Below, one piece after another: positions 42,669 to 51,789 of a stretch of DNA of 64,000 nucleotides. How positions within the stretch are numbered: position 1 is the stretch's first letter; each line of letters opens with the position of its first letter. The stretch is taken from NCBI RefSeq assembly GCF_900566075.1, contig NZ_UPHU01000001.1, positions 1,984,001-2,048,000 of the forward strand, in the 5' to 3' direction. The notes below the pieces were generated by a model. That model did no database searches. It saw only the letters and a list, made by a program, of their open reading frames with translations, and had not been told where the DNA came from. Source of the stretch: Mycobacterium pseudokansasii (GTDB lineage Bacteria; Actinomycetota; Actinomycetes; Mycobacteriales; Mycobacteriaceae). The position numbers and the translations under genes are program-made.

Positions 42669-44060
42669 TGCCAGCCGACCATATCGGCGCGCAGCGACTG
42701 CAGTTCGGAGAGTTCGGCATAGGCCGGGCAGGTCGCCAGAAGCCGATCATGTGTGCCGGTGCCGATCACCTCGCCGGCGTCGAGCACCACGATCTGGTCA
42801 ACCGCGGCCACCGTCGAAATACGCTGTGCCACAATGATCACCGTCGAGTCCGGGGCCACCTCGCGCAAGGCGGTGCGCACCTGGGCGTCGGTCTGCACGT
42901 CAAGCGCGGAGAATGTGTCGTCGAACAGATAGACGGCGGGCCGGTTGATCACCGCGCGTGCGATCGCCAGCATCTGCCGCTGCCCGCCGGACAGATTGAC
43001 CCGCCCTGAGCCAGCTGCATGTGCAGGCCATCGGCATGCTCGCCGACGAAATCGTCGGCGGCGGCCACCCGCAACGCCTCCCACATCTCGGCTTCACTTG
43101 GCACCCGGCCTGCCGAAGCGCAGGTTGTCGGCCACGGTGCCGGAGAACAGATAACCGCGCTGGGGCACCAGCCCGATCGCCGACCAAAGCTCTTCGGTGC
43201 CGTAGTCGCGAACGTCGATTCCGTCCACCAGCACCGCGCCGTCGGCGACGTCGTAGAACCGGCAGATCAGCGATACCAGCGTCGACTTGCCCGAACCACT
43301 CTTACCCGATGATCGCCGTCACGGTCCCCGGCGACGCGGTCAAAGAAACATTCCGCAGCGCCGCGCGATCAGCGCCCGGATAGCGAAACGTCACCCGATC
43401 GAGCCGCACCACCCCTTCGATGCCGTATGCCGGCCGCTTCAGGTCCAGCGGGCTGGTGATAGCCGGAGCCGTCGACAGCAGTTCGCCCAGGCGCCCGGCA
43501 CAGACCGACGCGCGAGGCAACAGCTCGAGAAATTCCATCAATATCAGCACGGACATGAGGATCAACAGAAAGTACGACAAGAATGCGATCAGCGAGCCGA
43601 CTTGCATCTGCCCGGCTTCGATGCGCAGGCCGCCGAACCACGTCAGCGCCACGCTGGACAGGTTGATCATCAGCATCGTCACCGGCGCCATCAGTACCTG
43701 CCATCGACCGACCGCCAGCGCGGTCACGAACACGTCGCGGTTGGCTTTGGTGAACCGCCGTTGCTCGAAACGCTCCCGGGCGAAGGCCCGGATCACCTTG
43801 ATACCCGAAAGCTGTTCTCGCATGACGCGATTGATGTTGTCGATCAGGCTCTGCAGGCGGTGGAACAGCGGCAGCATTCGGGAGATCATCAGGTAGCTCG
43901 CCACTGTCAGCACCAGAACACTGACAACCAGTAGCCACGACAAGCCGACATCCTGGTGGATCGACATGACCACGCCACCGACACACATGATCGGAGCGGT
44001 GATCAGCACGGTGCTCGTCATCTGCACCACCACCTCGCCCACGCCGCCTAACACCGGGGG
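42665..44060 (-). pseudogene. Rv1273c-like ABC exporter, truncated and frameshifted
   Basis: Homology to MsbA-type exporters (as remembered for Rv1273c) begins abruptly at VQMTSTVLITAPIMCVGG near 44025; the first ~125 residues of the membrane domain are missing. The frame is shared with the upstream lanM pseudogene. It breaks inside Walker A: AIIG, then TAA at 43302-43304, with SGSGKST in the next frame, and shifts again near 43105 and 43005 before VNLSGGQRQMLAIARA and VYLFDDTFSALD. At least three frameshifts plus a 5' deletion make it non-functional. Confidence 0.88.
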
Positions 44061-44107
44061 CCCGCCACTCACCCGCTTCGGGTCACCGCATTTTCGAGTG
44101 AGACACA
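44060..44107 (-). mobile_element. IS-end scar at the lanM-ABC junction
   Basis: 44084-44107 (minus strand) is identical over 24 bases to 58412-58435, which directly precedes the IS3-family element. Just past it, on the minus strand, comes TGACCCG...CGGGTGAGT, which resembles IS3-family terminal repeats beginning TGAACCG. LanM homology ends and ABC homology begins within about 60 bp of this point, as expected if an insertion sequence mediated a deletion. Confidence 0.5.
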
Positions 44108-46640
44108 GGATCGCTCCGGCCCCGCCCCCGAGGACGTCGAATGCCTTGTCCCCGTTCACCAGATCCGGGCCGATCCGGCGGGCCGCGCCGACCGCTTCTT
44201 CGATCAGCCCGGCGTCGTCCAGCAGGACGCCGACGCGCGCCAGCGCGTATGCCACCGAGGGAAATCCCAGCAGCCCGCCGCCCCCGAGCGAGGCGATGCC
44301 GCGGTCGTCGGCCTTGACCAGCCAGCGGCGCACGATCGCCAAGGCGCCCCGCGCCGACTCGCCGAATCCGAGACCCGGGGCCACCTTTTGGAGCGCGGCA
44401 AAGAACAGCGCTACCCCGGAGCGGCCGTTGTAAAGATCCAATTCCATTGCCCGCAAGGCGAATTCGTCACCCTGAGGTAGGCTCTTGAGAACCAGCCACC
44501 CCGGCTCGCCATTGGCTTGGCGAATTGCCGCGCGTTCAAGACCGCGCCCCAGCGCGACCGCCTGGTCCACCAATTGCGCCCGATCCAACGGCTCCATCTG
44601 CTCGTCGTCGTACTCCGCGGGCGGGGCATACCAGGTGAAACTCTTGGCATCGCGGGCATCCATCGAGCCCCTGATCAGCTTGACCTGCCAGCAGAGGTCG
44701 TCCTCGCCGAGGTGTAAGAGATTCTGCTGCGACTGGTTGACTGCGGAGTCGGTGAAGCAGGCCCTGGCCGTTTCGCCGGACGGCAGTACGAGCGAATCGC
44801 TGTCCCCCCGCGCGGTGAATTTGGGTACATCGGTTCGCCAGAATGCCGCTACCTCCTCGCGGACCAGCGGCCACAGCTCTAGCCGCCGTATGTCATGCAG
44901 GAACGGCCGCGACAGCACCTCCAACTGTATGTCGAAGTCGATGCCCTACCGCAAGCAGTCGGGGCGGCAGGCGCTGTTGAGGACGGACACGTAATGCATG
45001 GTGCTGCGAAGGATGAAACGTGCCGGGTAAGTGAACATCTCGCGGAACGGGCTGTCCGGTGCCACTAGCTGTTGCCGATGGTTTGCCAACAGCTTGTAGA
45101 CCGACTGGAAGCCGTCGACAATATCCTCGACATTGCTGTCCGGAGAAAGGTATTGCCCTTCGAAACGCGGCAGATTCTCGCCCTGCTTGGGTTTGACCTT
45201 TCCGTAGCGATATCCCAGTCCGTCGGTGTTGATGTGTTGCCAGGTCAAGACTTCATATTCGCCTTTTTCATCCGCAGATCGCGCGATCGCCGAAATGTCA
45301 TAGTGGCGGTGTTGGCCCTTCACCGGATTCGGGAGGAAGTGGGTGGCCAAGACGGATCGCCCCAGCCGCCGGGCGACTTCATCGGTGAGTTCAGAATCGT
45401 CGGTGGCCATCGGATGGCCGTAGATGGTCTCGAGGTCCACCGGCACCGGATATTCCCCGCAGGCGATCAGGTTCTCGAAGTGAAAATCGGTGCCGTTGAA
45501 GACATAGAGCAAGCACAGGAGCGTGCCTGACCTGCGGTAGAAGCGCCCGACCTGCTCGTCGCAATCGCAAGCCCGGTTGTCGACGAATTCCACCCAGCCG
45601 TACCCGTCGCGCTCGAGGATCTTCAGCACCGGAAACGCGGGATCCGCACCGAGCGCGTTCAGCCACGTGGTGAAGCGGAAATACGCCGCTTCCAGCGCCA
45701 GATCCTTCGGCTAATAGATCAGCATTTCCCCGGTGGCGAACTCAATGGCGACCACCGACTTGCCGCCGAAGTGGGGATCTGGCAAATCCATCTTGATGGC
45801 CGCGAGATCACCGGGGTTAGAGACACCGAAGATCCGGCCGATGTCTGCGCGGTCGGCTCGCAGCCGGGCGAGGAATTCGGCGCTGTTGGCCACCCACTGC
45901 AGCACGGCGACCGCCATCAGCCTTGCCATCACGCAATACTCTGCGAACAAGGGCCGCCAGCCGGTTCTCCGGCTGTCCGCGACAAACTCCAGATACGCCG
46001 TCCGTGACTCATGTGCTCGTGCGGGGTCGGGACAGGGCAGCCCGTCGAGTTGACGGCACGCCAGAAAGGTGCGGAACTCCAACTCCAGCACCCGCGAGGA
46101 AATTCGCGAGAGGGCTTGCAGCAGAGAATGTTCCATGCTGCCGCGAACCTGGACCGGCAGGGCGAGGTAGTCGCTGGCGGCTTCTTCCAGCCGGTTCTCG
46201 GCAACGGCGAGGAACGGCAGCAGCAGTTCCTCGAACGGCACCGGCGTATCCCCTTGCAGAAAAGGCAATTCGCGCTCGGGTCCGCTACCGATCCCACCGG
46301 CAGCGCCCGCCCGTAACACCTCGTCCAATACCTCAGTCCACGTCGGCACGGCGAAGACTTCCGGCCTCGCCACGTCTCCGAGCAATGCCCGTACGCTTTC
46401 CTGATCGAGCGAGTCGAGCGACAACCGGCGGCGAAACTGGCCCGCGTCGCCGTCTGCGACGATCTCGCACCACCTCTGTAGCCGTGCCGCTGCCTTACGC
46501 GAAACCCCGGCCGCCGCCGAGTCGAAGGCACCTGGGTCCATGATGCGCTAGCGCAGCGCACTCGCTCGGGACACCAACTCGAGCAACTCCGCATGGCTCA
46601 ATTCCACCGCGGGCCGCGTCGCCGGCCCTTTCACTTGCAC
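44084..46640 (-). pseudogene. lanM: Class II lanthipeptide synthetase (LanM) with three in-frame amber codons
   Basis: LanM enzymes phosphorylate and dehydrate Ser/Thr of a precursor peptide, then form thioether rings. From GTG 46640 (GGGGGG ribosome site) one frame runs about 850 codons, interrupted only by TAG at codon 31 (46548-46550), codon 310 (45711-45713) and codon 565 (44946-44948). The dehydratase domain has LIY-TAG-PKD where family members have YKPR, then DFHFEN (Asp385, His387, Asn390) and VDLETI (Asp402, Glu404), the CylM-type kinase residues. The LanC-like cyclase domain starts (GRSGVALFFAAL, DVLGGGAGAILCL) but is cut off before its zinc ligands. No precursor peptide found nearby. 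Confidence 0.88.
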
Positions 46641-46811
46641 GTGTTGATCCCCCCGACGGCCGCAGTCCCGAGCCTTCGGGGCTAACCCGCTTCAACAACC
46701 CGCTGCCTCGACGGCGTCGCCCGGGCAACGAAGTTTCTCTAAACCCGGATCTCTTCCATTTCTCTTTCCCGGTCCGCTTCTCTTTCCCGCTTGGCGTCCG
46801 CAGACGGCGAT
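46641..46811 (-). other. Leader region of lanM with a purine-rich duplicated tract
   Basis: Holds the lanM ribosome site. At 46755-46790 the motif CGGGAAAGAGAA (minus strand) occurs twice; in one frame it encodes a charged tail KREREADREREMEEIRV that ends in TAG. This may be the displaced end of the small gene upstream after a frameshift. No lanthipeptide-like core peptide is encoded. Confidence 0.4.
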
Positions 46812-47027
46812 TCAGTGTCGTGCGGGATGGCGACTCGCCAGCGCGGTAAAACCTCCGGTGTCGTCGAAGAACGCCCACGTCCCGGAGTCGTTGACCTCCA
46901 TACGCCATCCCAGCTCGGACTTGTCCGTGACGGAGTCGACAAACCAGGCGTGCGCGGCTTCGGCACTGGCAAGATTTTTCGTTGCGACAATCGCGCCGTG
47001 TGGGTCGATTACCCGAAACTCAACCAT
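46812..47027 (-). CDS. Small hypothetical protein
   Basis: 71 aa: MVEFRVIDPHGAIVATKNLASAEAAHAWF, then ELGWRMEVNDSGTWAFFDDTGG and a short basic end. The alternation of strands, one helix (SAEAAHAWFVDS) and Trp-rich strands looks like a compact folded domain. ATG start. Family not recognised. A one-base shift near 46860 would instead join it to the charged KREREADREREME tail, giving about 96 aa, so it may be slightly truncated. Sits between the island and ffh, divergent from ffh. Confidence 0.55.
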   Translation of the reverse strand: MVEFRVIDPHGAIVATKNLASAEAAHAWFVDSVTDKSELGWRMEVNDSGTWAFFDDTGGFTALASRHPARH

Positions 47028-47246
47028 GTGACCCGATTAACCTTTTCGCCCCGGCTTCAATCGTGGGTAATGGGCAGCTGCCAAGTCGTTCAGGTCGCGC
47101 AGCTCATATTCGGCGCGAAAACCCACCGGTGACTGCTGGGGCCATAACGGCCATAAGGCGGGCCCCGTTGTCACTGGCGGGGCCGGTGTGCCCGCTGCGC
47201 AACGGGCCGTACCGGCCCGTATCGTCGCCCGGCTAGGCTGGCGGGC
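47028..47246 (+). promoter_or_regulatory. ffh upstream region with two GC hairpins
   Basis: 219 bp upstream of ffh and divergent from the small gene. Two inverted repeats are visible near 47160-47186 (GGCCCCG / CGGGGCC, loop 10) and near 47203-47221 (ACGGGCC / GGCCCGT, loop 5); the second ends about 25 bp before the GTG of ffh. They could be terminator or leader structures. Confidence 0.35.
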
Positions 47247-48833
47247 GTGTTTGAATCGCTGTCCGACCGGTTGACCAGTGCCCTGCAGGGGCTACGCGGC
47301 AAGGGGCGCCTGACCGACGCCGATATCGATGCCACGACGCGTGAAATCCGGTTGGCGCTGCTGGAAGCCGACGTTTCACTGCCCGTGGTCAGGGCGTTCG
47401 TCCACCGGATCAAAGAACGCGCCCGCGGCGCCGAAGTGTCCGGGGCACTCAATCCGGCCCAACAGGTCGTCAAGATCGTCAACGACGAACTCATCGGCAT
47501 CCTCGGTGGCCAGACTCGCGAACTGGTATTCGCCAAGACGCCGCCGACCGTCATCATGCTCGCCGGCCTGCAGGGCTCCGGAAAGACGACGCTGGCCGGC
47601 AAGCTCGCCGTGCGCCTCAAGAGCCAAGGGCACACACCGCTGCTCGTGGCCTGCGACCTGCAGCGCCCGGCCGCAGTCAATCAGCTGCAGGTCGTCGGCC
47701 AACGCGCCGGTGTGACGGTGTTCGCTCCGCATCCCGGCGCATCACCTGAGTCCGGACCCGGCGACCCGGTCGCCGTCGCCGCGGCGGGGCTGGCCGAAGC
47801 CCGGGCCAAGCACTTTGACGTCGTCATCGTGGACACCGCCGGACGGCTGGGCATCGACGAGGAGCTGATGGCCCAGGCCGCCGCCATCCGGGATGCCATC
47901 GACCCCGATGAGGTGCTGTTCGTCCTCGACGCGATGATCGGTCAAGATGCGGTAGCCACCGCTCAGGCGTTCGGCGAGGGCGTCGGCTTCAGCGGTGTGG
48001 TGTTGACCAAGCTGGACGGCGACGCCCGCGGCGGCGCGGCGCTGTCGGTCCGCGAAGTGACCGGTGTGCCAATCCTTTTCGCCTCCACCGGGGAGAAGCT
48101 GGAGGATTTCGACGTCTTCCACCCGGACCGGATGGCCAGCCGCATCCTGGGAATGGGCGATGTGCTGAGCCTGATCGAACAGGCCGAGCAGGTCTTCGAC
48201 GCCCAGCAAGCCGAGGAAGCCGCGGCCAAGATCGGCGCCGGCGAGCTGACCCTGGAAGACTTCCTCGAACAGATGCTCGCCGTCCGCAAGATGGGCCCCA
48301 TCGGCAACCTGCTGGGCATGCTGCCCGGCGCGGGTCAGATGAAGGAAGCGCTGGCCGAGATCGACGACAAACAACTCGACCGGGTCCAGGCCATCATTCG
48401 CGGGATGACCCCCGAAGAGCGGGCCGACCCCAAGATCATCAACGCGTCGCGGCGGCTGCGCATCGCCAACGGCTCGGGCGTGACGGTCTCCGAGGTCAAC
48501 CAGCTCGTCGACCGCTTCTTCGAAGCCCGCAAGATGATGTCCTCGATGCTCGGCGGCATGGGTATCCCAGGTCTGGGCCGCAAATCCGCGACACGCAAAT
48601 CCAAGGCCGCCCGAGGAAAAGCCGGCAAGAAGGGCAAGAAGGGTGCCCGCGGTCCGACACCGCCGAAGGTCAAAAGCCCCTTCGGTATGCCGGGTATGCC
48701 GGGTATGCCGGGTATGCCGGCAGGATTTCCGGACCTATCGCACATGCCTGAAGGCCTCGACGAGCTGCCGCCCGGACTGGCCGACTTCGACCTTTCCAAG
48801 CTCAAGTTCCCGGGCAACCCCGGCAAGAAGTAG
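47247..48833 (+). CDS. ffh: Signal recognition particle protein Ffh
   Basis: SRP54 GTPase that binds signal sequences and 4.5S RNA; partner of FtsY. 528 aa. NG domain with GLQGSGKTTLAGKLA, DTAGR and TKLDGDARGG; Met-rich M domain from about 300. After the M domain come a basic segment (KSATRKSKAARGKAGKKGKKG) and a Gly-Met-Pro repeat encoded by four tandem 9-bp units. GTG start at 47247; M. tuberculosis Ffh has about 525 aa. Right border of the accessory island. Confidence 0.97.
   Translation: MFESLSDRLTSALQGLRGKGRLTDADIDATTREIRLALLEADVSLPVVRAFVHRIKERARGAEVSGALNPAQQVVKIVNDELIGILGGQTRELVFAKTPPTVIMLAGLQGSGKTTLAGKLAVRLKSQGHTPLLVACDLQRPAAVNQLQVVGQRAGVTVFAPHPGASPESGPGDPVAVAAAGLAEARAKHFDVVIVDTAGRLGIDEELMAQAAAIRDAIDPDEVLFVLDAMIGQDAVATAQAFGEGVGFSGVVLTKLDGDARGGAALSVREVTGVPILFASTGEKLEDFDVFHPDRMASRILGMGDVLSLIEQAEQVFDAQQAEEAAAKIGAGELTLEDFLEQMLAVRKMGPIGNLLGMLPGAGQMKEALAEIDDKQLDRVQAIIRGMTPEERADPKIINASRRLRIANGSGVTVSEVNQLVDRFFEARKMMSSMLGGMGIPGLGRKSATRKSKAARGKAGKKGKKGARGPTPPKVKSPFGMPGMPGMPGMPAGFPDLSHMPEGLDELPPGLADFDLSKLKFPGNPGKK
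48684..48719 (+). repeat. Four tandem 9-bp repeats in ffh
   Basis: GGTATGCCG occurs four times in direct tandem, encoding Gly-Met-Pro repeats in the C-terminal tail of Ffh. Because the unit is a multiple of three, copy-number change would not shift the frame, so the tail can vary in length between strains. Confidence 0.9.
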
Positions 48834-48840
48834 CCACGCC

Positions 48841-49929
48841 GTGCCCCTGCACGTGCGAGGCTTGGCGCTGCCCGACGAGAACCCGATTGACCTGTGGATC
48901 GTCGACGGTCGCATCAGCACCGAGCCCGTTGCCGGCGCCGACACCGTCTTCGGTGCTTCTGGGGCCGGCTGGATCCTGCCGGGCCTGGTGGACGCGCACT
49001 GCCACGTCGGGCTCGGGCAACACGGTGCCATCGCCCTCGACGAGGCGGCAACCCAGGCCGAGACCGAACGTGACGTGGGCGCACTGCTGCTGCGTGATTG
49101 CGGCTCACCGACCGATACCCGTAGTCTCGACGACCGCCACGACTTGCCTCGCATCATCCGCGCCGGCAGGCATTTGGCCAGGCCCAAGCGCTACATCCCC
49201 GGTTTCGCTGTCGAACTCGAGGACGAATGGCAGCTGCCGGCCGCGGTGGCCGAGCAGGCCCGCCGCGGCGACGGTTGGGTCAAGCTGGTCGGCGACTGGA
49301 TCGACCGCCAAGTCGGCGATCTCGCCCCCCTGTGGTCCGACGACGTCCTCGAGGCCGCCATCGATGCCGCGCACACGCACGGGGCCCGGGTCACCGCCCA
49401 CGTCTTCGGTGAGGATGCGCTGCCAGGTCTGATCAACGCCGGAATCGACTGTATCGAGCATGGCACGGGGTTGACTGACCACACCATCGCGTTGATGCTC
49501 GAACACCACACCGCATTGGTGCCCACGCTGATCAACGTCGAAAACTTCCCGGGGATCGCGGATTCGGCAACTCGCTATCCGACCTACGCCGCCCACATGC
49601 GCGACCTGTATGCCCGCACTTATCCACGGGTGGCCGCGGCGCGGGAGGCCGGAGTTGCGGTGTATGCCGGTAGCGATGCCGGCAGCACGGTCCGACATGG
49701 ACGTATTGCCGACGAGGTCGAGGCCCTCAAGAACATCGGGATGAATCCGACCGAAGCACTGGGCGCGGCGTGCTGGGACGCCCGGCGCTGGTTGGGCCGG
49801 CCCGGCCTGGACCACGGCGCATCAGCGGATTTGTTGTGCTACGTCGAGGACCCGCGGCAGGGCCCGGGTGTGCTGAACCGGCCCGATGTGATAATCCTGC
49901 GCGGCAAGACGTTTCGGGCCAAGTGTTAA
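48841..49929 (+). CDS. Metal-dependent amidohydrolase (Rv2915c-like)
   Basis: 362 aa from GTG 48841, 7 bp after the ffh stop. Amidohydrolase superfamily: HCHVG (first metal-binding His pair), VKLVGDW (candidate carbamylated Lys), TAHVFGED, EHGTGL and GSDAGS supply the remaining ligands and catalytic Asp. All are intact, so it is probably an active hydrolase of an unknown cyclic amide or ester. Orthologue Rv2915c has about 370 aa. Confidence 0.88.
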   Translation: MPLHVRGLALPDENPIDLWIVDGRISTEPVAGADTVFGASGAGWILPGLVDAHCHVGLGQHGAIALDEAATQAETERDVGALLLRDCGSPTDTRSLDDRHDLPRIIRAGRHLARPKRYIPGFAVELEDEWQLPAAVAEQARRGDGWVKLVGDWIDRQVGDLAPLWSDDVLEAAIDAAHTHGARVTAHVFGEDALPGLINAGIDCIEHGTGLTDHTIALMLEHHTALVPTLINVENFPGIADSATRYPTYAAHMRDLYARTYPRVAAAREAGVAVYAGSDAGSTVRHGRIADEVEALKNIGMNPTEALGAACWDARRWLGRPGLDHGASADLLCYVEDPRQGPGVLNRPDVIILRGKTFRAKC

Positions 49930-49988
49930 CCGGCTGTTAGCCGAACACTTGCCGGGCGCGCCGTCGCGGCGGCGGTTACCATCGCGGA

Positions 49989-51686
49989 ATGGCGTTGGCC
50001 GGCGGCGCGACCTTTGCCGCCTACACAATCGTGCGACTTCTGGGGTCGGGCCCGACGGGCGAGGTCTATCTCGTCGAGGACCCGCGATCGGCGCAGTGGG
50101 CGGCGCTGAAAGTTCTCTCACCGGACCTGTCGTCGGACTCCGAGTTCCGCCGGCGATTCCACCGGGAGACCGCCGTCGCCGCGAACCTCTATCACCCGAA
50201 CATCGTCGAGGTTCATGACCGCGGCGAGTTCGAAGGCCGGCTGTGGATCGCGATGGACTACATCGAGGGCATCAGCGCCGAGCAGCTGATGCGCGAGCGG
50301 TTTCCGGCGGTCTTACCGGTCGCCGAGGTGCTCGCCATAGTCAGCGCCACGGCCGCCGCTCTCGACTACGCCCATCAGCGTGGACTGTTGCACGGTGACG
50401 TCAAGCCCGCCAACATCCTGGTGACCAACCCGGGGCCGGGTGAGCCGCGGATTCTGTTGAGCGACTTCGGGATAGCGCAGCACGCGCCGGAACAGACGGT
50501 GCGGAGCGAGGCCGACGGGCGCGCCGACCAATACGCCTTGGCGGCTACCGCTTTTCAGCTGTTCACCGGCACGTCGCCGGTCGACGTGCCGGGCAAGCTC
50601 AGCGACCTGCGCCCGGACTTGGCACGGCTTGACGCGGCCTTGTCCAGGGCGTTCAGCGCCGATCCCGCCGGTCGTTTCGTGAGCTGCCGGGAGTTCGCCG
50701 ATGCGCTCAACGAACAGGCCGGGGTCATGCCGGTCGACCAGCGTCCCGAGGTTTTGGATGCAGCGACGGCCTGGCCGGTCGCCACCGTGGCCGAACCCGC
50801 CTATGTCGTCGACTACCCGGTCTACGACTGGCCGCAGAGCCCAGCTGCACCACCGACCCCACCACCGGCCCCCGCGTCGGTGACACGGCAACGGCGCGGC
50901 ACCCCATTGCAGTCGGCGGCCGCGGCGCTGGCTCGGCGCCTCGACGCGTTCTCCCAATCAACGCGCGAACCGGGCAAGCGCGGACGGCGCCGGATCCTGC
51001 TCGGCTCGGGCGTCGTAGTCCTGCTCGTTGGCCTGCTCGCCGTCGGCATCGCGATCGGCCGCAAGACGACCGGCGACCATCCTCAGGCGGCCGGGCCGCA
51101 GACCAGTTCATCCAGTGCATCCGGCATGCCGGCGACCAGCGACCCGGCCGGCCCGCCGGCCCCCCTCGACGGCACCTACCAAATCGAGGTCCAACGCTCG
51201 AAGCAAACTTACGACTACACCCCGAGCCCACAGCCTCCGGACGTCAACACCTGGTGGGCAATCCGCTCTTCGTGCACACCGACGGGATGTCTGGCCGCGG
51301 CCACCATGCTCGACGACAACGACCACACGCAGGCAAAATCGGGCGTTCGCCCGCTGGTCTTGGAGTTCGGCCAGGGCCAGTGGAAGTCCCGGTCGGAGGC
51401 GGTGCAGTTCGCGTGCATCGGGCCCAACGGCGCGGCCAGCACCCAGGCCACCACCCAGGTGCTGTCGTTGCGGCCCCAACCGGTCGGGGACCTTGTGGGC
51501 GAGATGGTAGTCACCGTGCACAGCAACGAATGCGGTCAACAGGGAGCGGTCATCCGCATCCCGGCGGTGGCCAGTCGCAGTGGTGATCTGCCGCCCGCAG
51601 TCAACGTGCCGGATCCCGTGACCATTCCCGAGAACCCACCGGCAACCACCACTCCAACCACACCGCCGTCCGGCCCGGGCCGCTGA
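49989..51686 (+). CDS. pknI: Serine/threonine protein kinase PknI
   Basis: Membrane-anchored STPK of 565 aa. ATP loop LGSGPTGEVY, Lys41 (ALKVL), catalytic loop HGDVKPANIL with Asp137, DFGIAQ; the usual Arg before Asp is Gly, so this is a non-RD kinase, as in M. tuberculosis PknI with the same Lys41/Asp137 numbering. Pro-rich juxtamembrane linker, one transmembrane helix (about 335-356, ILLGSGVVVLLVGLLAVGIAIG), then an exported domain of about 200 aa with a pair of Cys-containing strands and a Pro/Thr tail. Confidence 0.95.
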   Translation: MALAGGATFAAYTIVRLLGSGPTGEVYLVEDPRSAQWAALKVLSPDLSSDSEFRRRFHRETAVAANLYHPNIVEVHDRGEFEGRLWIAMDYIEGISAEQLMRERFPAVLPVAEVLAIVSATAAALDYAHQRGLLHGDVKPANILVTNPGPGEPRILLSDFGIAQHAPEQTVRSEADGRADQYALAATAFQLFTGTSPVDVPGKLSDLRPDLARLDAALSRAFSADPAGRFVSCREFADALNEQAGVMPVDQRPEVLDAATAWPVATVAEPAYVVDYPVYDWPQSPAAPPTPPPAPASVTRQRRGTPLQSAAAALARRLDAFSQSTREPGKRGRRRILLGSGVVVLLVGLLAVGIAIGRKTTGDHPQAAGPQTSSSSASGMPATSDPAGPPAPLDGTYQIEVQRSKQTYDYTPSPQPPDVNTWWAIRSSCTPTGCLAAATMLDDNDHTQAKSGVRPLVLEFGQGQWKSRSEAVQFACIGPNGAASTQATTQVLSLRPQPVGDLVGEMVVTVHSNECGQQGAVIRIPAVASRSGDLPPAVNVPDPVTIPENPPATTTPTTPPSGPGR

Positions 51687-51789
51687 GACTACGGCCGCCG
51701 ATTCGGCGGGAGAATCGCGCGCGCTCAAAAGATTGCGAGCGATCACTATCTATGTTAGGTTGGTGGCAACTCGACGACCCGGAGGAACT

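Noticed and set aside
42185..46640. Genetic-code change or pyrrolysine use to explain the amber codons
   Set aside because: The exporter downstream has frameshifts and deletions, lanM lacks the end of its cyclase domain, and no suppressor tRNA is in the window; pseudogene decay is simpler.
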